A program made the translations under genes and the position numbers. From NCBI RefSeq assembly GCF_001889405.1, contig NZ_CP017921.1, positions 510,057-574,056 of the forward strand: a DNA stretch of 64,000 nt, written 5' to 3'. Position 1 is the first letter of the stretch. Each line of letters starts with the position of its first letter. Below are positions 8,578-17,548 of this stretch, one piece after another. Below the pieces are notes generated by a model. It saw nothing but the letters and a program-made list of their open reading frames with translations, was not told where the DNA came from and did not search any database. This DNA is from Methanohalophilus halophilus. GTDB lineage: Archaea > Halobacteriota > Methanosarcinia > Methanosarcinales > Methanosarcinaceae.

Positions 8578-9330
8578 TCAATCCCGTTTTCCCACAGCCG
8601 CCAGGTACACCACGAAATGTTTGTCCCCGTCAAGGCCAAGCAGGGAATTCAGTTCATCATCCTTAAAAGCTGCAACAGCACAAACACCGCAATTTACCGC
8701 CTGTGATGCAAGATAGAGATTCTGACAGACGTGTCCGGCATCCAGATGCAAATAACGATAACCCCGCTCACCATATCGCCAGGCCATTCTTTCAGAAACA
8801 GCAACCCATATGAAAACAGCCCCACAGTTACGCACGAAAGGTTGATCCAGACAGGCATGGGCCACCTTTGCCATAATACCCTCGTCCTGTTGTTCTTCAA
8901 CAATCGAATGTTCCAGTGCCAGGTAGCGGTACAAACCCTGCTCCAGGCCTTCCACATTGCCAATCGAAAGATAGGTTTCAAAGGAATGTCTTGCACCTGC
9001 TGAAGGAACGGTACGGAAAGTGGCCACATCATCCATTACTTTTTTTACTCCCTGCGTAGCCCAAAGCAACCAGGCAAGATCCTGCAGGGAGAGGGAAGAA
9101 TCCGTAAAATTCCTGACACTGCGGCGGGCTTCAATCGCCCTTTTGAGATCAACCGGATCCATTTCCAAACCGCCAATGTCTGGAAGGGATATCAGAGACT
9201 TGTCTGCACCTGGTGCTATTTCGAGGGGCGGAGGGGAATGACCAAGCATCTGAGGGGACGGGTCCAATTCACCAAATTTGGTTGCATCAATGAAACGTTT
9301 GCCTGCTCCTGTCATCCAATACACCTTCAA
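8578..9330 (-). CDS. SagB/ThcOx-type nitroreductase family protein
   Basis: FMN-dependent oxidoreductase-like protein, 250 residues. The fold motifs are AIEARRSVRNF (65-75) for FMN phosphate binding, the central PSAGARHSFETYL (about 108-120) and the C-terminal glycine-rich region. SagB-type members oxidise azolines in peptide natural products, but stand-alone archaeal members with no cyclodehydratase nearby, as here, have no known substrate. Its start overlaps the end of the sppA gene by 4 bases, so the two are translated from one mRNA. Confidence 0.85.
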   Translation of the reverse strand: MKVYWMTGAGKRFIDATKFGELDPSPQMLGHSPPPLEIAPGADKSLISLPDIGGLEMDPVDLKRAIEARRSVRNFTDSSLSLQDLAWLLWATQGVKKVMDDVATFRTVPSAGARHSFETYLSIGNVEGLEQGLYRYLALEHSIVEEQQDEGIMAKVAHACLDQPFVRNCGAVFIWVAVSERMAWRYGERGYRYLHLDAGHVCQNLYLASQAVNCGVCAVAAFKDDELNSLLGLDGDKHFVVYLAAVGKRD

Positions 9331-10457
9331 TATGCAAGTTTGCCAAAGGGAGATTTCTCATAGTAACTCACAAAATTCTCAACCATGTTATCATTCTGTA
9401 CTTCCGAGCCAAATAACAGGTTTGTAATTGAGGGTTTATTCACATAGTAGATAGAGGGTTCTCCTTCAATTCCACCCATAACAGCAGCCCTATCGATAGC
9501 ATCATACAAATTGCCGTACTCATCGATAAGCCCGATATGTTTGGCAGAGACACCCGTGTAGATACGTCCATCTGCTATATCCTTCACTTCACTGACCGTC
9601 ATATTGCGCCCCTGGGCCACATCCTGTACGAAAAGATTGTAATTTTCCATGATAACACGATCAGCATATTCTTTTTCTTCATCGGTAAGCCCGCGCCATG
9701 TTCCGCCCATATCCTTGAACTCACCTGATTTAGCAACATGGAAATCGATGCCTTCTTCCTCGTAATAAGCAGACATGTTACGGAAGGTCCAGATTACACC
9801 TATACTGCCTGTCATTGTATTTCGATTTGCAACTATCAGATCAGTACTGGAAGACACGTGATAGGCAGCACTGGCAGCCACATCTCCCATGGAAGTCACA
9901 ACCGGCACACCTGCCTGTTGGGCTTTTCTTATTTCAGTATTGATCTCTTCGGATGCAGAACCCGAACCACCACCACTGTTGACCCTCAACACAATGGCTT
10001 TTACACTATTATCATCAACCGCCTTCCGGATACTTGCAGAAATATCCTCGGAAGTGGCATATCCGAATCCTGAAGGGACACTGCCAGTTAACATTGTACC
10101 CTGGATATAGATTACAGCCACCCTGTCATTGCTGGAATAAAAATCTCCTCCGGCTGAATAATAGATTATTGCAAAACTCGAACCGATTATAAAAAGCAGG
10201 ACCACAATTAAGGCGGCATATTTGCCAAAATTACTTTTTTTTTCAGGCGGTGTAGGGGAAACATCCATCCGGCCTTTGCCGGGTTCATCGGGAGGAGACA
10301 AAGGGGGTGATCCGGATACGGGCTGTTCCTGCAAAGGCTCTTCATACGGCTCGTCTTCTAATTCCGTATAAAGTGATTTATCACTACCTGCAAGAAACTG
10401 CTCTCTGCCCGATAAATTTTCACCCTCATCATTATTGGTGGGATCGTTTTCGTTCAT
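9327..10457 (-). CDS. sppA: Signal peptide peptidase SppA (S49 family), membrane anchored
   Basis: Membrane serine protease that degrades cleaved signal peptides and other small membrane peptides. 376 residues: an acidic, Pro/Gly-rich cytoplasmic region (1-80), one membrane segment (about 85-107, with ALIVVLLFIIGSSFA), then the S49 domain facing outside. The catalytic serine is in MGDVAASAAYHV and the general base lysine in the HVAKSGEFKDMG segment; LRVNSGGGSG is the oxyanion-hole strand. The nitroreductase gene follows with a 4-base overlap, which suggests a functional link that I cannot name. Confidence 0.92.
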   Translation of the reverse strand: MNENDPTNNDEGENLSGREQFLAGSDKSLYTELEDEPYEEPLQEQPVSGSPPLSPPDEPGKGRMDVSPTPPEKKSNFGKYAALIVVLLFIIGSSFAIIYYSAGGDFYSSNDRVAVIYIQGTMLTGSVPSGFGYATSEDISASIRKAVDDNSVKAIVLRVNSGGGSGSASEEINTEIRKAQQAGVPVVTSMGDVAASAAYHVSSSTDLIVANRNTMTGSIGVIWTFRNMSAYYEEEGIDFHVAKSGEFKDMGGTWRGLTDEEKEYADRVIMENYNLFVQDVAQGRNMTVSEVKDIADGRIYTGVSAKHIGLIDEYGNLYDAIDRAAVMGGIEGEPSIYYVNKPSITNLLFGSEVQNDNMVENFVSYYEKSPFGKLAY

Positions 10458-10616
10458 TATATTCCTCTATATAAAGGCAATTATCCCTCTGAATATTCAA
10501 ATACCTTCTGACACACCTACCGTATTAAGACAAGGAGCGAAATGTATTTTATAATTGTATCCCATCCATTGCAAACACATTATTACCATTAATACTGATA
10601 CAAACGGAGAAATACC

Positions 10617-12659
10617 ATGTCACGCTTTTCACCCGATAAACCCATACTTGTGACCTGTGGATTACCCTATGCCAACGGAATGGCCCACATCGGTCACTTA
10701 AGGACCTATATCCCTGCAGATATATTCGTACGCTCATTAAAAAAAATGGGGCATGAAGTTACTTTTGTTTGTGGTTCGGATACCCACGGCACCCCCATAG
10801 TATTCAATGCAGAGGAGCAGAATACTACCCCCCAGGCCCTGATTAAGAAATACCATACCCATTTTGATGAGACATTCAAGTCCATGGGAATCGAATTCGA
10901 TGCCTTCGGTACAACCGATGACCCAACAAACCATAATCGTACTCATGATATAGTAAATCGTTTGATCGAAAACGATTATGTGTACCCCAAAACTATAGAG
11001 ATTGCATATTGTGCCGGATGTAATCGATTCCTGCCCGACAGGTATGTGGAAGGAGAATGTCCACACTGCGCAGAAAGTGCCCGGGGTGATGAATGTGACC
11101 AGGGATGTGGAAAACACCTGGAACCCGGAGAACTCAAAAATCCCGTCTGTACCATCTGTGGCGGGGTTGCAGAGTACAAGGAACAGGAGCACTTCTTCTT
11201 CAAATTATCCCAGTTCAATGACTATTTGCTTGAATACCTTGACAAACTTGACGGTACATCCAATGCCCGCAACTATGCCCTGGGATGGGTAAAACAGGGA
11301 CTTGATGACTGGTGTATTACCCGCAATCTCGAATGGGGAGTTAAATTCCCCGGTCGTGATGACTTGGTCGTCTATGTGTGGGTGGATGCACCCATAGGTT
11401 ATATCGCCTTCACGGAGGAATGGGCAAATGCAACCGGTGACAGCTGGGAAAAATACTGGAAGGATGATGGTGAAATCGTACATTTCATCGGTGGAGACAT
11501 AATCTACCATCACTGTATATTCCTGCCTGCTATGCTCAAAGGTGCTGACTATTCACCAGCCTCATCTGTGGTAGCATCAGGTATGGTGAAGATAGAGAAC
11601 AAAACCTTCTCAAAAAGCCGTGGTTATGTTGTATGGGTCGGTGATGACTACATGGAACAGGGTTTCCACCAGGACCTGTTGCGTTATTACCTGGCAAGTT
11701 ACACATCCCATACCAAAGAACTCAATTTCTCCTGGAAAGTATTCCAGGAAAAGACCAATACCGAACTTGTAGGAGTCTTCGGCAATTTCCTCTACCGCAC
11801 ATTACTCTTTGCCTACAAGAACTTCAAGGCCATTCCTGAAGGAAAACTGGATGATGAAGTCATGGAAACCATCCAGAATACCATTGATGAAGCAAGTGAG
11901 GCAATGGAAAAATACGAGTTCAAGAAATATGCAGACAGCGTGATGACCCTTGCGTCCTATGGAAATATCTATTTCCAGTCCAGGGAACCCTGGAACCTGA
12001 TAAAGGAAGACAAAGAAGAGTGTGGCCGCGTACTCAAGAACTGCATGCAAATCGGCAAAGCCCTTACCCTGCTTTATGAGCCCCTGATTCCTGAAAGGGC
12101 CGAAAATGCCTGGAAACAGCTCGGTATGGAAAGCGATGTACACACAGCACTCTACAGCCAGGGTACCGTGCCTGTTGAATCGGGCACACCCCTTAACAAA
12201 CCCTCTATCCTCTTCAAGAAAATAGAGGATGAAACCATAGAAAAGATGGAAGCCATTGCATCACAGCGGGTCAAAGAAGCCAACGAAAAACAAAACCGCA
12301 AAAAAGGAGAACAAGTAATGACAGATAGCGAAGAAATCACCTTCGAAGATTTCGGAAAACTCGATATGCGTGTCGGCACCGTTGTCGAAGCTGAAAAGGT
12401 CGAAAAGGCCGACAAATTACTCCGGCTGGAAGTTGACATAGGGGAAGAAACGCCACGCCAGATAGTTGCCGGAATTGCCCTGACCCATAGTCCCGAAGAA
12501 GTAAAGGGCAGACAGGTAATCGTACTGGCCAATCTCAAACCTGCCAAACTCTGCGGTGTCAAATCTTTCGGCATGGTGCTTGCAGGGGTAGATGAAGACG
12601 GCGGTGCAATTCTGCTTGCACCGGAAAAAGAAGCAAAGAATGGAACCCAGATTGGCTGA
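10617..12659 (+). CDS. metG: Methionyl-tRNA synthetase
   Basis: Charges tRNA(Met) and initiator tRNA. 680 residues. The catalytic domain has HIGH as HIGH (24-27) and KMSKS as FSKSR (near 329-333). Two zinc knuckles are seen, CAGCNRF..CPHC and CDQGCGK..CTIC (about 133-185), the archaeal four-cysteine pair type. The anticodon-binding domain follows, and residues 570-680 are an EMAP/Trbp111-type tRNA-binding domain ([20 protein letters not shown]) that in other archaea may be a separate protein. CGGAG stands before the ATG. It lies alone between the sppA promoter region and the convergent CYTH gene. Confidence 0.97.
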   Translation: MSRFSPDKPILVTCGLPYANGMAHIGHLRTYIPADIFVRSLKKMGHEVTFVCGSDTHGTPIVFNAEEQNTTPQALIKKYHTHFDETFKSMGIEFDAFGTTDDPTNHNRTHDIVNRLIENDYVYPKTIEIAYCAGCNRFLPDRYVEGECPHCAESARGDECDQGCGKHLEPGELKNPVCTICGGVAEYKEQEHFFFKLSQFNDYLLEYLDKLDGTSNARNYALGWVKQGLDDWCITRNLEWGVKFPGRDDLVVYVWVDAPIGYIAFTEEWANATGDSWEKYWKDDGEIVHFIGGDIIYHHCIFLPAMLKGADYSPASSVVASGMVKIENKTFSKSRGYVVWVGDDYMEQGFHQDLLRYYLASYTSHTKELNFSWKVFQEKTNTELVGVFGNFLYRTLLFAYKNFKAIPEGKLDDEVMETIQNTIDEASEAMEKYEFKKYADSVMTLASYGNIYFQSREPWNLIKEDKEECGRVLKNCMQIGKALTLLYEPLIPERAENAWKQLGMESDVHTALYSQGTVPVESGTPLNKPSILFKKIEDETIEKMEAIASQRVKEANEKQNRKKGEQVMTDSEEITFEDFGKLDMRVGTVVEAEKVEKADKLLRLEVDIGEETPRQIVAGIALTHSPEEVKGRQVIVLANLKPAKLCGVKSFGMVLAGVDEDGGAILLAPEKEAKNGTQIG

Positions 12660-12665
12660 TGGAGT

Positions 12666-13181
12666 TTACTCCATCACCAGTTCCAGATAGGATTTACGGA
12701 TGGAATCTTCAGGTTTAAGGCCAAAATTTTCCATCATCGCAAAAATGCGTTTTTTACTTTCTTCCATATCAGCATCCGAGATTATCTCAAACTCGATGAA
12801 CTGGCCCAGCGAATCCACCTCGTCCAGACACAGGGTTATGTCACCTATTTTGAACACATCCCTCAACTTCTGGACCCTGGCAGTTTCTTTGAAACCAAGT
12901 CTTTCCAGAATCTGTATCATGGCTTCGGCTTCCACATGAGTCTGGATTTCCTCACGACTTTTGGTTACTTCATCCAGTTTTTTACCCTTGTAGGTCAGGA
13001 CCTGCCTGTCATTAACAGAACGTATACGCAAAGCTTCGTCCGTTTCTGCAAAATTCCGGTGCGGAGCATTATAGTAAACATCAAAATGCTCCTCTGTTTC
13101 CAGGAATTTTGCATCAAGCCTGTCAAGAACTTCACGGGCATGAGACAGGTCGATACGGGATTTTACTTCTACCTCAAGCAT
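12666..13181 (-). CDS. cyaB: CYTH domain protein (class IV adenylate cyclase CyaB-like)
   Basis: 171 residues from the ATG at 13179-13181, where the ExExK motif EVEVK of the CYTH fold begins; a frame extension upstream overlaps the DUF35 gene and is not supported. Other tunnel residues are DEALRIRSV, LTYKGKK, SREEIQ, and LCLDEVDSLGQFIEFEI. CYTH enzymes act on triphosphates: adenylate cyclase, thiamine triphosphatase and inorganic triphosphatase are all known, and archaeal members are not well characterised. It is the last gene of the HMG-CoA synthase operon, 4 bases after the DUF35 gene. Confidence 0.88.
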   Translation of the reverse strand: MLEVEVKSRIDLSHAREVLDRLDAKFLETEEHFDVYYNAPHRNFAETDEALRIRSVNDRQVLTYKGKKLDEVTKSREEIQTHVEAEAMIQILERLGFKETARVQKLRDVFKIGDITLCLDEVDSLGQFIEFEIISDADMEESKKRIFAMMENFGLKPEDSIRKSYLELVME

Positions 13182-13185
13182 CTCA

Positions 13186-13575
13186 TCACGCCGGTGTGAA
13201 TTTGGTACCGTAATGGAGCATTCCCTTGTCCCCGCTTTCACCGAGTTTGCGGAACACCGGCCTTACCTTCATACCGATGTTCACATCCTCTGGTTGTGCT
13301 ATGATCTGGGATGTAAGACGTGGGCCTTCTTCCAGTTTCACAATACCCAGCACATACGGTGTCTGGTGTTCAAACCCTTCAGCTGCTGAATGAATTATCG
13401 TATAGGTTACAAGTTCACCTTTGCCACTGAACTTGTATTCCTCCATCTCCCCGTTCCTTCTGCAAAACGGACAGGTAGTCCTCGGGGGATAATAGTATTC
13501 ATCACAGTTTCTACAATGGTTACCTACGAGATTATATCTCTGTACCTGCTGTCTCCAGAATCTTGCAACAGACAT
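13186..13575 (-). CDS. DUF35 OB-fold/zinc-ribbon protein of the thiolase-HMGCS complex
   Basis: In archaea this family bridges acetoacetyl-CoA thiolase and HMG-CoA synthase into one channeling complex at the start of the mevalonate pathway. 129 residues, normal. A rubredoxin-like zinc ribbon has CRNCDEYYYPPRTTCPFC (near 22-39), followed by the OB fold (GELVTYTIIH...). The gene sits directly after the thiolase gene with a 6-base gap, exactly the conserved archaeal arrangement. Confidence 0.93.
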   Translation of the reverse strand: MSVARFWRQQVQRYNLVGNHCRNCDEYYYPPRTTCPFCRRNGEMEEYKFSGKGELVTYTIIHSAAEGFEHQTPYVLGIVKLEEGPRLTSQIIAQPEDVNIGMKVRPVFRKLGESGDKGMLHYGTKFTPA

Positions 13576-13581
13576 CTACAA

Positions 13582-14754
13582 TCACCTCTCCCTGCCTAAT
13601 ATATGTACAAGTGCAGTCGCACCGGACCCTCCTACATTATGGGCCAGTCCGATCTCAGCACCCTCTACCTGTCTTTTCCCTGCCTCTCCGCGAAGCTGGT
13701 TGACAATTTCTGCAGCCTGTTTGATGCCTGTAGCACCCACGGGATGACCACAAGCTTTCAAGCCGCCTGAAGTGTTTACAGGGATCTTGCCGCCAATCGC
13801 TGTATTACCTTCTTCAACGAATCTGCCACCCCGTCCTTTCTCTACAAACCCAAGGTCTTCAATGGCACATATTTCTGCAATGGTGAAACAATCATGCACC
13901 TCTGCCACATCGATATCATCCGGCCCGATTCCTGCCATCTCATAGGCTCTTTTTGCAGCATAGACACTCGCATCAAGAGTGGTAATGTCGCGACGGTCAT
14001 GCAGGGCAATAGTATCACTTGCTTGTCCGGACCCTTTTATATATATCGGAGTATCGGTGTATTTGTGGGCTTCTTCAGCAGGAGCCAGGACAAGAGCGGC
14101 TGCTCCGTCAGTAATCGGAGAGCAATCAAAGATATGTAAGGGGTCGGCAACCATAATGGAATTAAGCACTTTATCCACTGTAATATTATTCCTGTACTGG
14201 GCGATTGGATTATGGGTACCATTCTTATGATTTTTCACAGCAACCTGTGCAAGCTGCTCACTGGTTGTTCCATATTGCTGCATATGCATGCGGGCTATCA
14301 TGGCATACAAACCGGGGAAGGTGGCACCCATCATACCCTCCCACTCCCGGTCCGCTGCTGCCGCAAGGGCTGAAGAAGCGCCAACGGAGGAAACGTCTGT
14401 CATTTTTTCAACGCCTGCAGCTACCACTATATCATTGTAACCAGATGCAACGGACTGTATTCCCTGCCTGAAGGCCAGTCCCCCTGAAGCACAGGCGGCC
14501 TCCACACGGGTGGAAGGTACATGCAAACCGGCTGCCAGGCCGGAATAATCAGCTATCAGGGCACCGATGTGTTCCTGTTCAACAAACTGTCCGCCGCTCA
14601 TATTACCGACAAACATACTGTCGATACTTTCTCCACCAACTCCGGCATCCTCAAGAGCTCCGACTCCGGCCTCAACAACTATATCACGGAAAGAGCGCTC
14701 CCACATCTCACCAAATTTGGTAGTATAACTTCCGATAATTGCAACGTCTCTCAT
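13582..14754 (-). CDS. Acetyl-CoA C-acetyltransferase (thiolase)
   Basis: Condenses two acetyl-CoA to acetoacetyl-CoA. 390 residues from the ATG at 14752-14754, chosen over an ATG six codons upstream because GAGGGGAT precedes it and the family starts MRDVAIIGS. The nucleophilic cysteine is in [12 protein letters not shown] (near 84), the catalytic His in GHPVGATG and the C-terminal NVGGSGATA replaces the second cysteine, as in the archaeal SCP2-like thiolases. It overlaps or abuts the HMG-CoA synthase stop and is followed by the DUF35 scaffold gene. Confidence 0.94.
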   Translation of the reverse strand: MRDVAIIGSYTTKFGEMWERSFRDIVVEAGVGALEDAGVGGESIDSMFVGNMSGGQFVEQEHIGALIADYSGLAAGLHVPSTRVEAACASGGLAFRQGIQSVASGYNDIVVAAGVEKMTDVSSVGASSALAAAADREWEGMMGATFPGLYAMIARMHMQQYGTTSEQLAQVAVKNHKNGTHNPIAQYRNNITVDKVLNSIMVADPLHIFDCSPITDGAAALVLAPAEEAHKYTDTPIYIKGSGQASDTIALHDRRDITTLDASVYAAKRAYEMAGIGPDDIDVAEVHDCFTIAEICAIEDLGFVEKGRGGRFVEEGNTAIGGKIPVNTSGGLKACGHPVGATGIKQAAEIVNQLRGEAGKRQVEGAEIGLAHNVGGSGATALVHILGRER

Positions 14755-14764
14755 TTTTATCCCC

Positions 14765-15814
14765 TCATGCACGTTTTATCTTGCCTTTATGCTTTGCATA
14801 CATTGCATAATCCATGTAGACAGGATTTGCAAGCAATTCCTCTACCCGGGGAGCTTTATCCCTTATCTTATCGATCTTGTCCGTTACCCTGAAACTGAAG
14901 GCATCTGCCCCTGCACCTGAACCAAAGGCTGTGGCAAATATCCTGTCTCCAGGCTTTGCCTGGTCAAGAGTAGCTGCAATACCCATCAGGCATGAACCGG
15001 AATAAGTATTACCCAATCTTGTGACCACAAGCCCGGGAGCAATTTTTTCCTTACTGAATCCCAGCATTTTTGCCACCCTGGAGGGGAACTTACCATTGGG
15101 TTGATGGAAAACTGCATAATCGTAATCCTCAGCTGAAGTGCCAAGTTTATTCATCAGACCTTTTGCGGCACCCAGAACGTGTTTGAAATAGCCGGGTTCT
15201 CCGGTGAAACGTCCGCCGTGTTCGGGATAAGGCATACCCTCGCGTCTCCAGAAATCAGGTGTATCGGTCGTGAAAGAATAGGTATCTTCGATAATTGCTA
15301 CCATTTCTTCTTCTTTGTTGCCTATAATATAAGCCGCACCGCCAGCAGCAGCGGTATATTCCAGTGCATCTCCGGGTGCACCCTGTGATACGTCTGAACC
15401 TATAGCAAGCCCCAGGTCTGCCATACCGGATTGCACCAATCCCATACATGCCTGCATACCGGCACTTCCTGCTTTACAGGCAAATTCCAAATCCGCTGCA
15501 GTCATCTCAGGGGTCGCTTCCACCGCTTCAGCCACTATTGTACTGGTGGGTTTGACCGCATAGGGATGACTTTCAGAACCTGTATATATTGCCTCTATTC
15601 TGGAAGGATCAAGGCAGCTGCGACAAATTGCAGCCCTTGCAGCCTCTACCGCAATTGTTACAGTATCCTCGTCCAGATCCGGGACGGATTTTTCATTCAC
15701 CATGAGGCCTGCACTGAGTATATCTGCATTATCACCCCATACCTTTGCTATATCCTCCACTTTTATCCTGAATTTGGGGATATATGTACCGTATGAAACA
15801 ATCCCTACGCTCAT
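14765..15814 (-). CDS. Hydroxymethylglutaryl-CoA synthase
   Basis: Adds acetyl-CoA to acetoacetyl-CoA giving HMG-CoA, the precursor of the isoprenoid chains of archaeal lipids. 349 residues, normal for archaea. The general base Glu81 is in YTGSESHP, the nucleophile Cys113 in FACKAGSAG, and the catalytic His in [10 protein letters not shown]. It is the second gene of the operon after the HTH regulator and before thiolase and DUF35 protein, with which it forms a complex in studied archaea. Confidence 0.96.
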   Translation of the reverse strand: MSVGIVSYGTYIPKFRIKVEDIAKVWGDNADILSAGLMVNEKSVPDLDEDTVTIAVEAARAAICRSCLDPSRIEAIYTGSESHPYAVKPTSTIVAEAVEATPEMTAADLEFACKAGSAGMQACMGLVQSGMADLGLAIGSDVSQGAPGDALEYTAAAGGAAYIIGNKEEEMVAIIEDTYSFTTDTPDFWRREGMPYPEHGGRFTGEPGYFKHVLGAAKGLMNKLGTSAEDYDYAVFHQPNGKFPSRVAKMLGFSKEKIAPGLVVTRLGNTYSGSCLMGIAATLDQAKPGDRIFATAFGSGAGADAFSFRVTDKIDKIRDKAPRVEELLANPVYMDYAMYAKHKGKIKRA

Positions 15815-15846
15815 TGCTTAAATCACCTTTTGATCAAAAATAAATA

Positions 15847-16587
15847 TCATTCCATTACCTGATATTGACTGTAGTGTTTTAATGCCTCGATCAATTCATC
15901 AAGGTCCATAGTCGTTGCCAGCAAAGGGATCCTGTCAACTTCTGCCATTTTTTTGGCCATTGGATCCACCTCCCTGATGCTAAGGCCATGCAGAACCACT
16001 GCTGCAGGTTTCAGGTTTGTGACCCTGATTGCTACCATGGGGGATTTCCCTGTAGACACTTTTGTGAATATCATGGCACGTTCGGTGCTCCATCCATAAA
16101 GTTTCTGGAATTCATGGGAAGACAATTCAAGGATTGCCTTCTTACTGTCTACCACCGTAAAACCATACAGGGGTTTTTCCACACCCCGGTTGGCCACATC
16201 CGCCTCTATAAGAGTGGCCAGTTTTGCAAGCTGCATTGGATATGTGTATTCGTAAGTTGCATAGACCGCTTTTGATGCCTGATCACTGTATAGCATGCCT
16301 TCATAGGCATGTACCTTGTGGCCTCCGCTTTCTGAATCAATATTTATCAGAGCATCCACAATCTTGCTGACGATAAGGGTTCCCGGAGACTTTCGTCTTC
16401 CACTTTCATAATCACTTATCACAGAGGGCGAAACACCCAGATATGAAGATATATCAGTCTGGGCTATCTCGAAATTGAGTCTCCATTTTTTCAGAGCCTC
16501 CCCGGGCTTATCCGAAAGAGTGATCTCACCAGCCATTTTTTCAGCCAGGCGGTGACGTAAGTTTTCCTTTGATGCATCCTCGGTCAT
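15847..16587 (-). CDS. XRE-type HTH transcriptional regulator
   Basis: 246 residues. An N-terminal helix-turn-helix of the Cro/C1 type covers about 30-85 (LNFEIAQTDISSYLGVSPSV, then ISDYESGRRKSPG). The rest is a conserved archaeal domain of unknown ligand, and the whole matches a euryarchaeal family of putative HTH regulators. It is the first gene of the mevalonate-entry operon, 32 bases before HMG-CoA synthase, so it may control that operon and itself; inverted repeats lie just upstream. This regulatory role is inference. Confidence 0.88.
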   Translation of the reverse strand: MTEDASKENLRHRLAEKMAGEITLSDKPGEALKKWRLNFEIAQTDISSYLGVSPSVISDYESGRRKSPGTLIVSKIVDALINIDSESGGHKVHAYEGMLYSDQASKAVYATYEYTYPMQLAKLATLIEADVANRGVEKPLYGFTVVDSKKAILELSSHEFQKLYGWSTERAMIFTKVSTGKSPMVAIRVTNLKPAAVVLHGLSIREVDPMAKKMAEVDRIPLLATTMDLDELIEALKHYSQYQVME

Positions 16588-16628
16588 GTGCTACAATTAC
16601 CTCAATACCAGCATGCATATATATTTAA

Positions 16629-16660
16629 CGAATGTCGATTCGTCTATTGCCGATGTTCGG
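16629..16660. promoter_or_regulatory. Paired inverted repeats upstream of the HTH/HMGCS operon
   Basis: CGAAT-gtcg-ATTCG (16629-16642) and CCGA-tgt-TCGG (16650-16660) lie in the 118-base divergent space between the HTH regulator and the Cas4-like gene. Their spacing of about two helical turns and their placement near the regulator promoter fit an operator for autoregulation. This is pattern evidence only. Confidence 0.45.
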
Positions 16661-16705
16661 ATATTCATTCAACTTAAATATTATGCAATTTGTTAACTTC
16701 TAAAT

Positions 16706-17503
16706 ATGTGTGCAATGTTCTGCGAAACAAATTCCAATGTTTCGGAAGTAGTGCTCTACACTAAGTGCCCCCGAAAAGTATACTTTGCCAGCAGGAATGA
16801 AACAATAGCAGATGACATTAAAAAACCTTACATCCGTCATTTGCTGCTAAAAGAACTGGCTCTTTCCTGTGCAGAGATTGCCAGGTCACAGCAGGAAATG
16901 TTCCCCCTGCTGCAAACGCGGGTAGAAGAAATAGTACAGGAAATAATAACCATCTATTCTGACGAATTGGAGCACATTGATGAAAACCAATTCAAAGATG
17001 CTGTGGAAGATGTATACGAAGTATTGCCTGCAATAGCAGCCAATTTAAAGAGCCAATCCGATGAAGAAATGATTGAACTCATAACACCCGTTGAAATCGA
17101 ACCCCTGATGCATTCGGACAAATTAAACTTAACTGGTGCACCATCGGCAATCGTCTTTCACGATAACCAGAAGATACCTCTGCTCATAAAGACCAGTAAT
17201 GCCCCAAAACAGGGTGTTTGGAAAAATGACCGGATACCTCTGGCAGCCTACTCCATGCTTGCAGAAGAAACATACGGTCAGCCGGTAAATTCCGCAGTGC
17301 TTTTTTATGCCTCACAGGGCCAGGCAAGACCCGTGAGAATACGGCCAGCCGAGCGCAGGGAGGTGCTTAATATTCTCAAACGAATAGAAAAGATAAAGAA
17401 TGGAAAAATGCCTCAGGCAAAGCGGGGAAAACTCTGTGTATACTGCCCATACGAACATATGTGTGAATCACAGGGGGATTCACTGGCTTCAAAGTTCTTC
17501 TGA
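16706..17503 (+). CDS. Cas4-like (RecB-fold, DUF83) protein, active site doubtful
   Basis: 265 residues with the layout of stand-alone Cas4 proteins: an N-terminal cysteine before the nuclease domain (CPRKVYF, near 23) and a C-terminal cluster CVYCPYEHMCES that together can hold a 4Fe-4S cluster. The nuclease core, however, reads LTGAPSAIVF and LLIKTSNA where active members have GxxD and ExK; the Asp and Glu of the PD-(D/E)XK site appear to be Ser and Leu/Ile. A conserved QxxxY-like helix (PLAAYSMLAEE) is present. No cas genes or CRISPR array are in the window. The start may be the ATG at residue 4. Confidence 0.75.
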   Translation: MCAMFCETNSNVSEVVLYTKCPRKVYFASRNETIADDIKKPYIRHLLLKELALSCAEIARSQQEMFPLLQTRVEEIVQEIITIYSDELEHIDENQFKDAVEDVYEVLPAIAANLKSQSDEEMIELITPVEIEPLMHSDKLNLTGAPSAIVFHDNQKIPLLIKTSNAPKQGVWKNDRIPLAAYSMLAEETYGQPVNSAVLFYASQGQARPVRIRPAERREVLNILKRIEKIKNGKMPQAKRGKLCVYCPYEHMCESQGDSLASKFF

Positions 17504-17548
17504 GAACGACCACAATATTATTTAACCAGTACAGGATTTCCAGCATAG

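Noticed and set aside
10458-10616. Riboswitch or T-box-like leader before metG
   Set aside because: Only AT-rich promoter sequence and a normal ribosome binding site; no stable pairing found by eye.
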